Below are positions 15,992 to 26,851 of a stretch of DNA of 64,000 nucleotides, piece by piece. This stretch comes from Cystobacter fuscus DSM 2262 (GTDB lineage: Bacteria > Myxococcota > Myxococcia > Myxococcales > Myxococcaceae): assembly GCF_000335475.2 (NCBI RefSeq), contig NZ_ANAH02000066.1:496001-560000 (forward strand), read 5' to 3'. The notes below the pieces were generated by a model. That model worked only from the letters and a program-made list of their open reading frames with translations. It was not told where the DNA came from and searched no databases. Numbering within the stretch: position 1 is the stretch's first letter; every line of letters begins with the position of its first letter. Position numbers and translations under genes: made by a program.

Positions 15992-16711
15992 ATGACGGAG
16001 AGGTACTACGCAGGCGTCTACTGGCCGGCCCGGCTTGAGTCCGCAGAGGAGTGCGCCCGGCGTTCGGTTGCTTTCTTTCGTCTCCTCGCGCAGTGCGACG
16101 AGATTTACGCTCGTTGGTTCGAGCAGGGGGACTCACTGGAGGAAGCGCTTCAGAGGGAGTTCACGCCGGATGTTGGGACCTTCCTTCGCTACTTTCAGTG
16201 TGAGGAGAACCAGCTCGGAAAGGACGGATTTAGCCTTGGAGCCTGGACGGGGCACGCGGAGGCTGGGCGCGGGGGCATGGTGCAACTCACTTGTGGGGAT
16301 GCATCTGGCGCCTACCCCAATAGCTGCGTGCTTTATCTCCCTCGGACGGACGTTGAACCAGAGGGTGCACGCGTGCTGACAGCTCCCGTCCTGGTGAGCG
16401 TGCTGCGGGCAATGGTGCTCGCGTGGGAGCCGCTCTTCGGCGTCATCGCCACCCATGAGTTTCGTAGGGCGCTTCGACCTGCGAGAGATCCGCGGGGCTT
16501 CGCGGGTTGGCTCACCTACGTAGCGCGTGCGCGCGGGGATGTGCCTCCGCTGCCTCCGCCCGTCCGAGCGGAGCCAGTAGAGGACAAGGGGACGGTCATG
16601 GTCCTGGCACCGGAGCGTCTGAGCGCCTCCAACCCAGAGCACCTGGAGCTCGGTCGCAGGGTCCAGGAGGTGTTGGACGCGAAGGGCCTACTCCGCCCAG
16701 TGCTCTCGTAG
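15992..16711 (+). CDS. Immunity 52 (Imm52) family protein, apparently orphan
   Basis: A 239-residue cytoplasmic protein that opens MTERYYAGVYWPARLESAEE and continues with CARRSVAFFRLLA and YARWF. As I recall, this opening is typical of the Imm52 family of polymorphic-toxin immunity proteins, common in myxobacteria and associated with Tox-REase-5 nucleases. The usual role is binding and neutralising a cognate nuclease in the producing cell. The ATG follows a strong GGGAGGAG site. Upstream only a short frameshifted remnant remains where the toxin would be. Assignment from motif recall; no catalytic residues are expected. Confidence 0.65.
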   Translation: MTERYYAGVYWPARLESAEECARRSVAFFRLLAQCDEIYARWFEQGDSLEEALQREFTPDVGTFLRYFQCEENQLGKDGFSLGAWTGHAEAGRGGMVQLTCGDASGAYPNSCVLYLPRTDVEPEGARVLTAPVLVSVLRAMVLAWEPLFGVIATHEFRRALRPARDPRGFAGWLTYVARARGDVPPLPPPVRAEPVEDKGTVMVLAPERLSASNPEHLELGRRVQEVLDAKGLLRPVLS

Positions 16712-16785
16712 AGGCTGCGTGCCCCCACCCCTACACCCTGAGTCCCTGACGCGGGCGCGGCTCCGGCGCTAACCTCGCCCCCCGT

Positions 16786-17550
16786 ATGAAGGACTCCAGC
16801 GAACCGCCTCCCGTCATCTACCTGTCCGACCGGCGGCCCACTCTCAAGGATCTCCCCACCTTCAAGCCCGCCGGGGATTCCGCCTCCGAGGCTCCCTCCC
16901 CGGACGAGGGCCTGTCCGAGGCGGAGTTGTTCCAGGAGATCGAGGTGCGCCAGGCGCTCCTGCTCGAGCGGCTCATCCCCCTGGCCGCCCCGGCCATGAA
17001 GCACTTCCAGCTCGCCCCCCTGCGCGAGCGCCTCGACTTCCCGGGAGGCTCGCTGGAGGCGCGGCGGCGCGCCCTGGAAGCCCGGTTGGGCACCCATCCG
17101 GACAAGGTCCTGCGCGAGGCGTGGTTGGACTCGCCGGGCTATCCGCTCGGGATGGATGCTGGCCTGTCCGTCTCGGGGCAACCCCGCTGCGGCGCCCCGG
17201 GCGGCGTGCACCTGCGTCGCTCCCTGTTCCTGCTGCCCGACGAGACGCTGGCGTACGTCGAGGAGGTGGGCATCTGGAGCAGCGAGGGTCCGGACGGGTA
17301 CGAGAGCACCTTCACCCCGATGAACGCGCGGCGCATCGTCGTGCTGGACGCGGTGTGCTTGTTTCCCCTGCACCGGTTGATTGGCGGACTGCGCGGCCTG
17401 CTGTGGTTCGACCGGGGCGCGCCCCAGCTCCCGCCCGAGCCAGGACTGGAGGCGCGGCGGGCGCGCTTCCTCTCCCTGGTGCGCGACTTCACCCAGGCCT
17501 CGGCCGTCTACAACGAGCGGCTGCGCCAGATGGCGCTCGACTCCGTCTGA
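16786..17550 (+). CDS. Conserved hypothetical protein
   Basis: A 254-residue protein without signal peptide or membrane segment. The N-terminal 50 residues are acidic and disordered-looking (SDRRPTLKDLPTFKPAG, then glutamate-rich). The middle is helical and charged. The C-terminal half contains HLRRSLFLLPDETLAYVEEVGIW and FTPMNARRIVVLDAVCLFPL, with a terminal helix. I recognise no family or catalytic motif. The ATG lies 35 bases after a short spacer; the gene converges on the MFS gene with ten bases between stops. Confidence 0.7.
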   Translation: MKDSSEPPPVIYLSDRRPTLKDLPTFKPAGDSASEAPSPDEGLSEAELFQEIEVRQALLLERLIPLAAPAMKHFQLAPLRERLDFPGGSLEARRRALEARLGTHPDKVLREAWLDSPGYPLGMDAGLSVSGQPRCGAPGGVHLRRSLFLLPDETLAYVEEVGIWSSEGPDGYESTFTPMNARRIVVLDAVCLFPLHRLIGGLRGLLWFDRGAPQLPPEPGLEARRARFLSLVRDFTQASAVYNERLRQMALDSV

Positions 17551-17559
17551 GCGCGGGCG

Positions 17560-19068
17560 TCAGCTCTCCACGCGCATGGGCTCGCCGAGCGGGGCCAGGG
17601 ACTCCACCACCGGGGCCTTGCTCCGAGACGGGCGCACCAGGGCCACCAGCGCCCCGAGCGAGTCCACGCTCCTCACCCCCGGCTCGATGATGCGCAGGGC
17701 GAGCAGTGCCGCGGCCAGCCGCGCCACCGCGGACAGGGCGAAGAGCACCTGGAGGTTGGCCCACACGTGGCCGCCCAGGGTGAACTCCGCGGGCAGCGCG
17801 CTCGCCAGCGCTCCACCGACGGACGAGGCCAGCGCGTAGGCCAGTCCCGCCGCCGTGGAGAACGCCGCCAGGTAGAAGGGCCGGCCCTGGCGCGGGGCCA
17901 CCGCGAGCGGCAGCGCGAAGATGGCCAGGTTGTGTCCTCCCCACAGTACGCCCGCCATCAGCGCGTCGAGGATGAGCGGCCAGAGAAACGTGGCCGTGGG
18001 GAACAGCCACACGAGCGGCAGCAGGCCCAGGCTCAGCGAGCACATCACCACCACGGGCTGCGCCCCCAGCCTGTCGATCAGCTTGCCCCACATGGGCGCC
18101 GCCAGCATGCGCACGGCGGCCACCGCCGCGAGATGCACGGACATGAGCAGGAAGCTCATCTTCAGGTTCTGCAAACTGAAGAAGGAGTAGAAGGGCGCGG
18201 ACAGGCCCACCGCCGCGTTCCAGAACGTCTGGTACACGAGCACCCGGCGCGCCCGCTCGTCGCGCAGCGGCACCAGCGCCACGCGCAAATCCAGCTTCGG
18301 CTTCTCCCGGGTGCCGGGGGGCGCCGGATCATGCTGCCGCGCCATCAGCACCGTGCACACGATGCCCGCCGCGCACGACACCGCCGCCAGGAGCGGCAGC
18401 GCCGGACCCACGCCCGTCGCCGGCCGCAGCCGGTCCATCACCACCCCCGCCACCAGCGAGGCGATGAGGTTGCTCAACGTGCACAGCGCCGTGCGCCGGC
18501 CGAAGAAACGCCCGCGGATGGACTCGGGCACCAGCTCGCCCATCCACGCCACCCAGGCGTTGTTGCCGATGACGCCCAGCACCGCCCACAACCCCGCCAC
18601 CGCCAACAGCAGCCGCTGCTGGCCCACCAGCGACAGGGGCAGCCACGGCAGCGCGCACAGCGCCAGCATCATCAGCCGGGAGAAGAGCACCACCGAGAGC
18701 GCCATGCGCCGGTGGCCGAAGGTGGACGTCAACCACGCCGCCGGGAACTGCACGAACTGGGCGAAGAAGGGCAGGGCGGTCATCATCCCCACCTGGAAGG
18801 GCCCGAGCCCCAGCGCCAGCGCCCACGCGGTGAGCGCCGTGGAGCCCGCGCCCGCCGTCACCACCTCCGCCATGATGCCCTCGGCCACCGAGGCCCGGAG
18901 CGAGCGGCGCAGGCGGCGGCGCCCCTTGAGGCTCGAGGGCACGTGGGCCGTGGTGCTCGTGGAGGGGGCGCCCGCGAGGGGTGCGGAGCCGGGCCGGGCG
19001 AACGGCACGACGGAGGCGAGGGCGGCCAGACTGCGCAGGACTTGACGGTGCAGGACGGCGAGGGACAC
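17560..19068 (-). CDS. MFS transporter
   Basis: About 502 residues with about 12 hydrophobic segments, the loop between helices 2 and 3 reading FGHRRMALS, and GELVPESIRGRFFGRRTAL in the cytoplasmic loop between helices 4 and 5. A roughly 60-residue hydrophilic N-terminus precedes helix 1 if the GTG at 19068 is used; the true start may lie later. An open frame extending upstream to 20163 merely shadows the polyprenyl synthase gene. Substrate unknown. The 180 bases to the divergent polyprenyl synthase gene should hold both promoters. Confidence 0.8.
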   Translation of the reverse strand: MSLAVLHRQVLRSLAALASVVPFARPGSAPLAGAPSTSTTAHVPSSLKGRRRLRRSLRASVAEGIMAEVVTAGAGSTALTAWALALGLGPFQVGMMTALPFFAQFVQFPAAWLTSTFGHRRMALSVVLFSRLMMLALCALPWLPLSLVGQQRLLLAVAGLWAVLGVIGNNAWVAWMGELVPESIRGRFFGRRTALCTLSNLIASLVAGVVMDRLRPATGVGPALPLLAAVSCAAGIVCTVLMARQHDPAPPGTREKPKLDLRVALVPLRDERARRVLVYQTFWNAAVGLSAPFYSFFSLQNLKMSFLLMSVHLAAVAAVRMLAAPMWGKLIDRLGAQPVVVMCSLSLGLLPLVWLFPTATFLWPLILDALMAGVLWGGHNLAIFALPLAVAPRQGRPFYLAAFSTAAGLAYALASSVGGALASALPAEFTLGGHVWANLQVLFALSAVARLAAALLALRIIEPGVRSVDSLGALVALVRPSRSKAPVVESLAPLGEPMRVES

Positions 19069-19248
19069 GCGCCTGTCTCTACCCGACCCATTCCTCCCAC
19101 TCCACCCGACCCCCCGGGCCCGCCTGCTCCGGGGCCGAGTGTCCTCCGCCCACCCCCTGAGCCCCCCGGGCCGGCCCGGGCCCACAGGAAGCTGGTGCGG
19201 TTCATGCGGTCTTGAACTATATGAACGGCCGCGGGAGGAGAGGGGTAC

Positions 19249-20253
19249 ATGGAATTGGCGCGTGAGCTGGCGGACTTTCTGGGGAGCGTGGAGCAGCGGC
19301 TGGGCACCATGCTGGAGGACGGAGACGCGGGACCGGACACCCAGGGAGACACGTTGATGGAGGCCGCGCGCCACCTGTGCCTGGGCGCTGGCGGCAAGCG
19401 GGCCCGGCCCCTGCTGGTGCGCCTCTTCGGCGGCGTCTTCGGCGTCCCCCCCGAGAAGCTGCTCGACGTGGCCGTGGCCGCGGAGATGATCCACTCCTCC
19501 AGCCTCCTGCACGACGACGTGGTGGACGCCGGCATGTTCCGCCGCGCCCGGCCCACGGTGAACGCGCGCTGGGGCAACATCGTCGCGGTGATGAGCGGTG
19601 ACCTCATCCTCTCCACGGCGCTCTTCCGCCTGAGCAATCTGGACCCGCGCCTCACCCAGAGCGCGCTCGCGGTGGTGATGGAGATGTCGCGCGCGGCCAT
19701 CGCCGAGGTGGAGTCGCGCGGCAACCTGGAGCTGCCCCTGGAGCGGCTGCGCTACGTGGCCGAGGGCAAGACGGGCTCGCTCTTCGGCTGGTGCGGCCAT
19801 GCCGCCGCCACGCTCGCCGGCCAGCCCGAGGCCGCCGAGCGCTTCGACGCCTTCGGCCGCCGGCTTGGCGTGGCCTTCCAGATCGCCGACGACATCCGCG
19901 ACGTGCTCGGCACCGACCCCGGCAAGCCGCGCTACGCGGACATGCTCTCCGGCACGCCCTCGCTGCCCATCCTCCTGGCCGTGGCGCGCGATGGCTCCCT
20001 GCGCGGCAAGCTCAAGGACGCCTGGGCCTTCACCACCATCAACGCTGAGCGCACGCGCGCCCTCGGCGACGCCATCGAGCGCACCGACGCGGTGCCGCTG
20101 GCCGTCGAGCGGATGAACGCGGAGATCGCCTCGGCCCTGGAAGCGCTCGGGCCCTACGCGCACCAGGGCATGGGCACGGAGCTGGTGCGCTGGGCGCGTC
20201 AGCTCTCCGAGGGCATCACCGCCCAGGCCGAGGCCCGGAGCCGGGCGGCATGA
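19249..20253 (+). CDS. Polyprenyl diphosphate synthase (IspB/HepT-like)
   Basis: A 334-residue trans-prenyltransferase that condenses isopentenyl diphosphate onto allylic diphosphates. The first aspartate-rich motif is HDDVVD (D89, D90, D93), the second IADDIRD near 215; GGKRARP (49-55) binds IPP. The residues just before the first motif are small (SSSLL), which in this family permits long chains, so octaprenyl or heptaprenyl diphosphate for a quinone side chain is likely. The start ATG follows GAGGAGAGG. The stop overlaps the next gene's ATG. Confidence 0.9.
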   Translation: MELARELADFLGSVEQRLGTMLEDGDAGPDTQGDTLMEAARHLCLGAGGKRARPLLVRLFGGVFGVPPEKLLDVAVAAEMIHSSSLLHDDVVDAGMFRRARPTVNARWGNIVAVMSGDLILSTALFRLSNLDPRLTQSALAVVMEMSRAAIAEVESRGNLELPLERLRYVAEGKTGSLFGWCGHAAATLAGQPEAAERFDAFGRRLGVAFQIADDIRDVLGTDPGKPRYADMLSGTPSLPILLAVARDGSLRGKLKDAWAFTTINAERTRALGDAIERTDAVPLAVERMNAEIASALEALGPYAHQGMGTELVRWARQLSEGITAQAEARSRAA

Positions 20254-20822
20254 AGGGCTACCTGTGGACGGGTGGCGAGACGGGCCGCGGTGGGCCGCCC
20301 GTCTCCGGGCACCTGGCTCCCTGGGAGGCCGTCGCCACGGACGCGGTGGGCAACGTCATCGAGTTCTGGGGCTTCAAACGCAACCAGGGCCGGGTGTGGG
20401 CGCTGCTCTACCTGCGCGGCGAGCCCCTCACCGCGGGCGAGCTGGAGCGCGAGCTGGAGCTGTCCAAGGGCGGCGTGTCCATGCTGCTGCGCGACCTGGA
20501 GCGCTGGGGCGTGGTGCGGCGCGTGCGCTCGCCCCAGGACAGCGCCTGGCGCTACGCGGCCGAGACGGATCTCATCCGCATGGTGTCCCACGTGGTGGAG
20601 GAGCGCGAGGCGTCCTTCATCGCCCGCATCCGCGAGGACCTGCTCGAGGCGCGCCGGCTCGCCCAGGCGCAGGGCCTGGTGCCCTCGGAGCGGCTGGCGC
20701 GGCTGGAGAAGATGGCCACGCTCGCCGAGCGCGTGGAGCGCGCGCTGCGCCTGTTCATCAAGACGGCGCGGCTGGACGTGGGCGGAATCCTCGGCGCGCT
20801 GCGCGAGGAGTCGAACCGGTAG
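20250..20822 (+). CDS. GbsR/MarR-like transcriptional regulator
   Basis: A 190-residue winged-helix protein: GFKRNQGRVWALLYLRGEPL leads into the recognition helix region (ELELSKGGVSMLLRDLERWG) and the wing RRVRSPQDSAWRYAAE, then a long C-terminal helical dimerisation part. This is the GbsR-type arrangement. Its ATG overlaps the polyprenyl synthase stop by four bases, so the two are coupled; it may control that operon or isoprenoid genes elsewhere. Confidence 0.8.
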   Translation: MKGYLWTGGETGRGGPPVSGHLAPWEAVATDAVGNVIEFWGFKRNQGRVWALLYLRGEPLTAGELERELELSKGGVSMLLRDLERWGVVRRVRSPQDSAWRYAAETDLIRMVSHVVEEREASFIARIREDLLEARRLAQAQGLVPSERLARLEKMATLAERVERALRLFIKTARLDVGGILGALREESNR

Positions 20823-20846
20823 GCCCGTCGTGAGGAGGAGCACCCC

Positions 20847-21368
20847 ATGGACTCGCATTACGATCAGGTGATGAAGGCGCGGAACGCGGCGGACACCGGG
20901 GCCACCCGGCTGTACTTCGCCTATTCCACCATCCTGGACCGGGCCGCGTTCCTGGAGTGGAGGGATCAGCACAGCTACGGCTTCTTCGAGTTGCCCGAGG
21001 GCCGGCTGGCCGAGGCGCTGGACGTGGACCTGGTCTACGACTTCCCCTCGCGGTGGTGGGGAGGGCGGGTGGCGGGGCTGACGGACACGCCGGGGCGGAG
21101 CGTGTTCGGGCGGCTGTTCGAGATTGGGGGCAAGGACTGGCCCATCATCCAGCACAAGGAGGGGGCGGTGACGGGGATGTGCGTGGAGCGCGAGGTGCGC
21201 GTGCGCGTGGAGGGCCAGGAGGTGAAGGCCACGGCGTTCGTGACGTCGCCCCGGCGCGCGTCCACGGAGGGGCCGGTGAGCCCGCGCTTCATCGAGGCGC
21301 TGGTGCGTGGCGCGAAGAGCGCGGGCCTGCCCACCGAGTACATCGAGCGCCTGGCCCGCGGGCCCTGA
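20847..21368 (+). CDS. Gamma-glutamylcyclotransferase-like protein
   Basis: A 173-residue protein with the GGCT signature YFAYSTILD near residue 23 (consensus YFAYGSNL) and GRLFEIGGKDWPIIQHKEG, the strand-turn preceding the catalytic acid. Family enzymes release 5-oxoproline from gamma-glutamyl peptides or cleave related amide bonds; the catalytic glutamate is probably E110 in HKEG. Third gene of the rightward unit, 24 bases after the regulator with an AGGAGGAG-type site before the ATG. Confidence 0.75.
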   Translation: MDSHYDQVMKARNAADTGATRLYFAYSTILDRAAFLEWRDQHSYGFFELPEGRLAEALDVDLVYDFPSRWWGGRVAGLTDTPGRSVFGRLFEIGGKDWPIIQHKEGAVTGMCVEREVRVRVEGQEVKATAFVTSPRRASTEGPVSPRFIEALVRGAKSAGLPTEYIERLARGP

Positions 21369-21449
21369 CACCGTGTCCTCACCACGACCCGGCTGGCCCT
21401 GGACGCGGGCCCCCCGAGTCAGAATCTCCGGGCCCATCACCCGGTCGTC

Positions 21450-21630
21450 GTGGACTCCCGAAGGGGGAACGGTCGAGACCGTCGAGCACCATCTCCTCGT
21501 GAGAGATGTCTTTCGCATCGTCTTCTTCCTTCCCCACGACCATTTCGACCTCGCGCCGGGGGTGTTCTCCTGCTCGGAGCAGGCGGGTGACGAGCCCGTG
21601 CTGCTCCAGTGGTGGAAGCGTTTCCTCTGA
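21450..21630 (+). pseudogene. C-terminal remnant of an unidentified gene (left flank of copy A)
   Basis: An open stretch without a start reads as coding toward its end: HHLLVRDVFRIVFFLPHDHF, then AGDEPVLLQWWKRFL and stop. A similar DNA end, coding AGDEQALSRWWKRFLA, recurs at 23400-23457. The two flank the decayed toxin/immunity pair on the opposite strand. The family was not recognised. Confidence 0.4.
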
Positions 21631-21633
21631 GGC

Positions 21634-22402
21634 TCAGCGCGCGTAAGGGGCTGCGCGCCCGCCGATCTCCGGGAAGTGCTCGTAGGCCCGCTTGAGCGCG
21701 TCCAGGTGCGCGGGGTTGTCCAGGTCGAGCGGTGCGTCCGTGAGCTGCACCACCCATCCGCCCGTCTCGGTACGCCGTGAGCGAGAGAGCAGGTCCGCGT
21801 CGCGGGTGGAGTCCGGAAACCCGATGGCTCGTGAGGCAAGCCGACCAGTAGTTGATCCAACCCAGGCGATGCGGAATCTCAGGCAAGCGCATGGCACTCG
21901 GGGACTTGATCACCGGCAGCCCTCGGGGAGGGGGCTCCAGGTCGTCGGGCCGATTCTTCGTCTGGCGCGCGATGTCCACCCCCGCGCTGAACGGCGTCAC
22001 GAGCCCCCAGAACGCGCGTGCTTCCTCCGCCACGGCCTCTAGCAAGGCCGCCGCGGCCGCGATGCCGTCCGCGGACAGAGGCAGTGACACATGGAATTCA
22101 AACTGTGCCCGACCGCCAGGGGATATCCCCGCCGGTTTCCCCCATCCCATGACGATCACTCGGAAGTTGTCATCGATGCTGCGCAGAGTCGGAAATTCCC
22201 CGCGCTTGCTCTCACGGGCAACGAGTGCATCACGATCCTGTAACGGGATGAGTTGTCCCTCGTCAGAAATCAGAAACCCGATGCGCAAGCCAGGGACCGC
22301 GCGTTCCATTCCATGAACAACAGCCAATGGACGGCCATCATTGACCGCAAGCGCAGGCGCGTAGACGATCATGGACATCTGGTCTTTTCGTGTGGCGGAC
22401 AT
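21634..22402 (-). pseudogene. DUF5953-like immunity protein, frameshifted (copy A)
   Basis: Homologue of the intact gene at 55951-56706. It begins at ATG 22402 (MSATRKDQMSMIVYAPALAV), is co-linear with copy B through GVDIARQTKN and EIPHRLGWINYWSA, then must change frame at about 21835-21846 to continue as RAIGFPDSTRDADLLSRSRR and end LDALKRAYEHFPEIGGRAAP at 21634. Without the shift it runs out of the family frame. Its start codon lies one base from the stop of the toxin remnant, the same spacing as copy B. The family name is from memory. Confidence 0.8.
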
Positions 22403-22403
22403 T

Positions 22404-23139
22404 TCAGCACCAATCCATGAGGACGATAATATCCTGGAGTTGCGGTTCCTCGATTTCCAGCATGGCCTTGTGCGTTGTGCTTCGCACACCGACCCGGAAG
22501 TCAAATCCACACGCCAGCGCACTTGTTGTGCAGCCTGTTCCCACCCTTGGGCGGCACCCGTCGAGGCTTGCACTCCGGACGGCGCTCTCGCTCCAAGGGC
22601 CCGGGCGGCAATGGGGGCAGCCAGTCCTGCTCCGCTGGCTCCGGCTTGGGACTTTGTTTCGGTGAGGGCTTCTGTGGGGCTGGCGTCGTTTCAGGCACGG
22701 GCCGCGTTTCAGGCACGGGCCCCACCTCGGGGTTGCCCCAACTCAGCTCATACACCTCCAGGGCCTCTTTGATGGCGAAGCCCACCACCACCACGCCCGT
22801 GACGATCACCGCTCCCACGACGATCTCCGGTGCCGCCAGGACGCAGACCCCAAGTCCCACGGCAGCGGCACCAGCAGAGGCGAGCGCGCATCTTCCCGTG
22901 GGGTCGTGAAACTCGATCCGGTCATGGTCCAGGGCATGAAAGCACCGCTCCACCAGCACGGGCCAGGGCTCGGAAGCTTCGCGGACGGCGCACCGCCCCT
23001 CGTCCGTCCAGGGCAGCATCGCCGCTCGCTGGAGGTTGGCGCGCCTCGGGTCTCGGGCCGCTGGCTCTCCTGGGTTCGATGCCGACGTAGCGCAGGCCGA
23101 GACAAAGAGCAGAAATGCGATGCACGCTCGGAAACGCAT
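22404..23139 (-). pseudogene. DUF6310-like lipoprotein toxin, nuclease core deleted (copy A)
   Basis: The 5' part is intact: ATG 23139 behind GGAGG, lipoprotein signal FLLFVSAC, a conserved WTDEGRC/ERCFHALDHDRIEFHDPTG segment, a long glycine/alanine/valine-rich hydrophobic stretch (about residues 90-130) and a proline-rich linker. After GGNRLHNKCA about 62 codons present in copy B, including the ExK catalytic site, are missing and the frame is broken. The old C-terminus survives in another frame as LACGFDFRVGVRS through VLMDWC at 22404. The lipoprotein signal plus C-terminal nuclease resembles SitA-type toxins delivered by outer-membrane exchange in myxobacteria. The family name is from memory. 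Confidence 0.75.
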
Positions 23140-23219
23140 GGCTACATCCTCCAATCAGGTCAGGAGCAAAATGTGGGGAGTGAGATCTGGTGAAGAATCT
23201 CGAGAAGTTCCGCGAAGGG

Positions 23220-23457
23220 GCAGGGGGTGGTTCCGTTTGGTGATTCCGAGGCCTTGAAGCGCTGGGAGGAGGGCACCTGGGCCTTGGAACCCGCTGATGA
23301 TGCCGTGGAGCAGCCAGAACCGCCTCGCCCACCTCCCCAGCGCGGCAGGGCTCGCACGGCGCGCCCCGTGAGTGACAGCAGGCGGGGCAGCAAGCGGGAC
23401 AAGCCGGGCGGGTGACGAGCAGGCGCTGTCCCGGTGGTGGAAGCGCTTCCTCGCTTG
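23220..23457 (+). pseudogene. Degenerate coding remnant (right flank of copy A)
   Basis: A short frame from 23227 reads FGDSEALKRWEEGTWALEP followed by a proline/arginine-rich tail and stop at 23415. A second frame ends AGDEQALSRWWKRFLA at 23457, matching the remnant end at 21630. No start site. The rest of 23140-23614 (leader of the toxin gene on one side, leader of cheR on the other) shows no gene. Confidence 0.3.
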
Positions 23458-23581
23458 AGGCTCCCAGGCCCGGAGGGAGGGGTCTCTGTTCAGCACTTCA
23501 GGAGTCATCCAGGAGGGCTGTACTCCAGGAGAGTATTTCCTGACCTACTGGTGCCTGGGCAGGTGCCGCCATACTTGAAGA

Positions 23582-23604
23582 GCTGTAGTTTTCTCCGCTA
23601 CAGC
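23582..23604 (+). promoter_or_regulatory. Small hairpin just before the cheR start
   Basis: GCTGTAG and CTACAGC form a 7-bp stem with a nine-base loop ending 11 bases before the ATG at 23615. It occupies the place where a ribosome-binding site would be expected, and no good GGAGG is visible, so it may limit translation. Confidence 0.35.
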
Positions 23605-23614
23605 CCTGGGTCTA

Positions 23615-25575
<1,961 letters not shown>

Positions 25576-25579
<4 letters not shown>

Positions 25580-26847
25580 GTCCCCCCCGCCGGCCCGTGC
25601 ATATCCCGTTCGTCTCGGAGCTGCTGGCCAAGTACCAGCAGCTGCTGCGCAAGCACGAGGCGTTGGTCCACCGGCTGGAGGCGCGCAACGCCGAGCACAT
25701 CACCACCTGGAAGCTCTCCTCCTGGGCCCTGGAGACGACGGCCAGCGGGCTGGCGTTGCTGCGCGGGAACATGCTCCAGATGGCCAACCGCCGCTGGCAT
25801 GCGCTGGCCCAGCAGCCAGGGCGGTGGTGCAGGCTCGGCGAGGAGCGCGAGGGGCCATCGCACGTCCTGCGCGACGTGGCCCTGACGGAAGCGCGGGCCG
25901 CGCTCGACGCGGGGGGTCCGCGTGTCGCCCGCTACCAGTTGCAAGGCGGTGAGCAGTACCTGGAGCTGCGCACGGATCTCATCACCGAGGCCCCCGGGGC
26001 GGAGTCCCGCGTGCTCGTCCTGGCGCTCGACATCACCGAGCAGGTGCTCGCCGAGCAGGAGCTGGCGCGGGCCCGCGCGGCGCTCGCCGAGCGGGAGCAC
26101 CTGCGCGGGCTCGGGGAGATGGCGGCCGGGCTCGTGCATGATCTCAACAACACCCTCAACGCCATGAAGCTGCGCCTGGATCTCATCCAGCGCGACACGG
26201 TGTTCGCCGAGCGCCAGCGGGGCAACCTGGATGCCCTGGTGCGCATCGTCAGCGATGCCACCACGCGCGTGCACCACCTCCAGGACTTCGCGCGGCAGGC
26301 CCCGGAGCCGCGGCCCGGCGAACAGGTGCGGCTGACGGACGTGGTGCACGAGGCGGTGGACATCGTCCGCGACGACCTCGAGCACCGCTCGGCCCGGGAG
26401 GGCGTGCCCCTGCACCTGGAGGTGGAGGTGCCGTCGCTGCCGCTCGTGAACGGCTCGGCCACGGACCTGCGCTACGTGCTCATCAACCTCATGCTCAACG
26501 CGCGGGATGCCATGCCCCGGGGCGGCACCATTCGCGTACGCGGCCACGCGCAGTCCGCTCAGGTGGTGCTCACCGTGGCCGACGAGGGCACGGGCATTCC
26601 CCCGGAGAACCTGCACTCCATCTTCCGGCCCTTCTTCACCACCAAGGGAGACAAGGGCACCGGCCTGGGTCTGTCCATGGCCTATGGCGTCGTCTCCCGG
26701 GCCGGGGGCACCATCACCGCGTCCAACCGTCCGGAGGGTGGGGCGCTCTTCACCCTCACCTTCCCGCTCCTGTCTCCCTCCGCCCCCGTTCAGCGGGCCT
26801 CCCGCGGCAAGCGCGCGCCGGCGCGAGGCAAGCCCCGGCGGGGTTGA
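25576..26847 (+). CDS. Sensor histidine kinase, soluble
   Basis: A 423-residue kinase with no membrane segment. Residues 1-60 form a coiled-coil start, about 60-165 a PAS-like sensor (TTASGLALLRGNMLQMANRRW, ending LVLALDITEQ), then a HisKA dimerisation helix with the phospho-accepting His in GEMAAGLVHDLNNTLN, and the HATPase domain: N box NLMLNARDAMP, G1 DEGTGIPPENL, F box FRPFFTTKGDKGTGLGLSMA. The ATG overlaps the cheR stop. It forms a module with the CheR-PAS and CheB proteins; no response regulator is adjacent. Confidence 0.92.
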
Positions 26848-26851
26848 GGGC

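Noticed and set aside
13528-15993. An 821-codon open frame antisense to the PilT-like gene
   Set aside because: A shadow frame rich in histidine, arginine and glycine; the plus strand encodes a complete PilT-family ATPase.
17560-20163. An 867-codon frame that could be read as an MFS fusion protein
   Set aside because: The N-terminal 365 codons only mirror the polyprenyl synthase gene; the MFS fold begins near 19068.
23155-23508. A minus-strand frame upstream of toxin copy A as a further gene
   Set aside because: No ribosome-binding site or similarity; it overlaps the degenerate plus-strand remnant and is compositionally a shadow.
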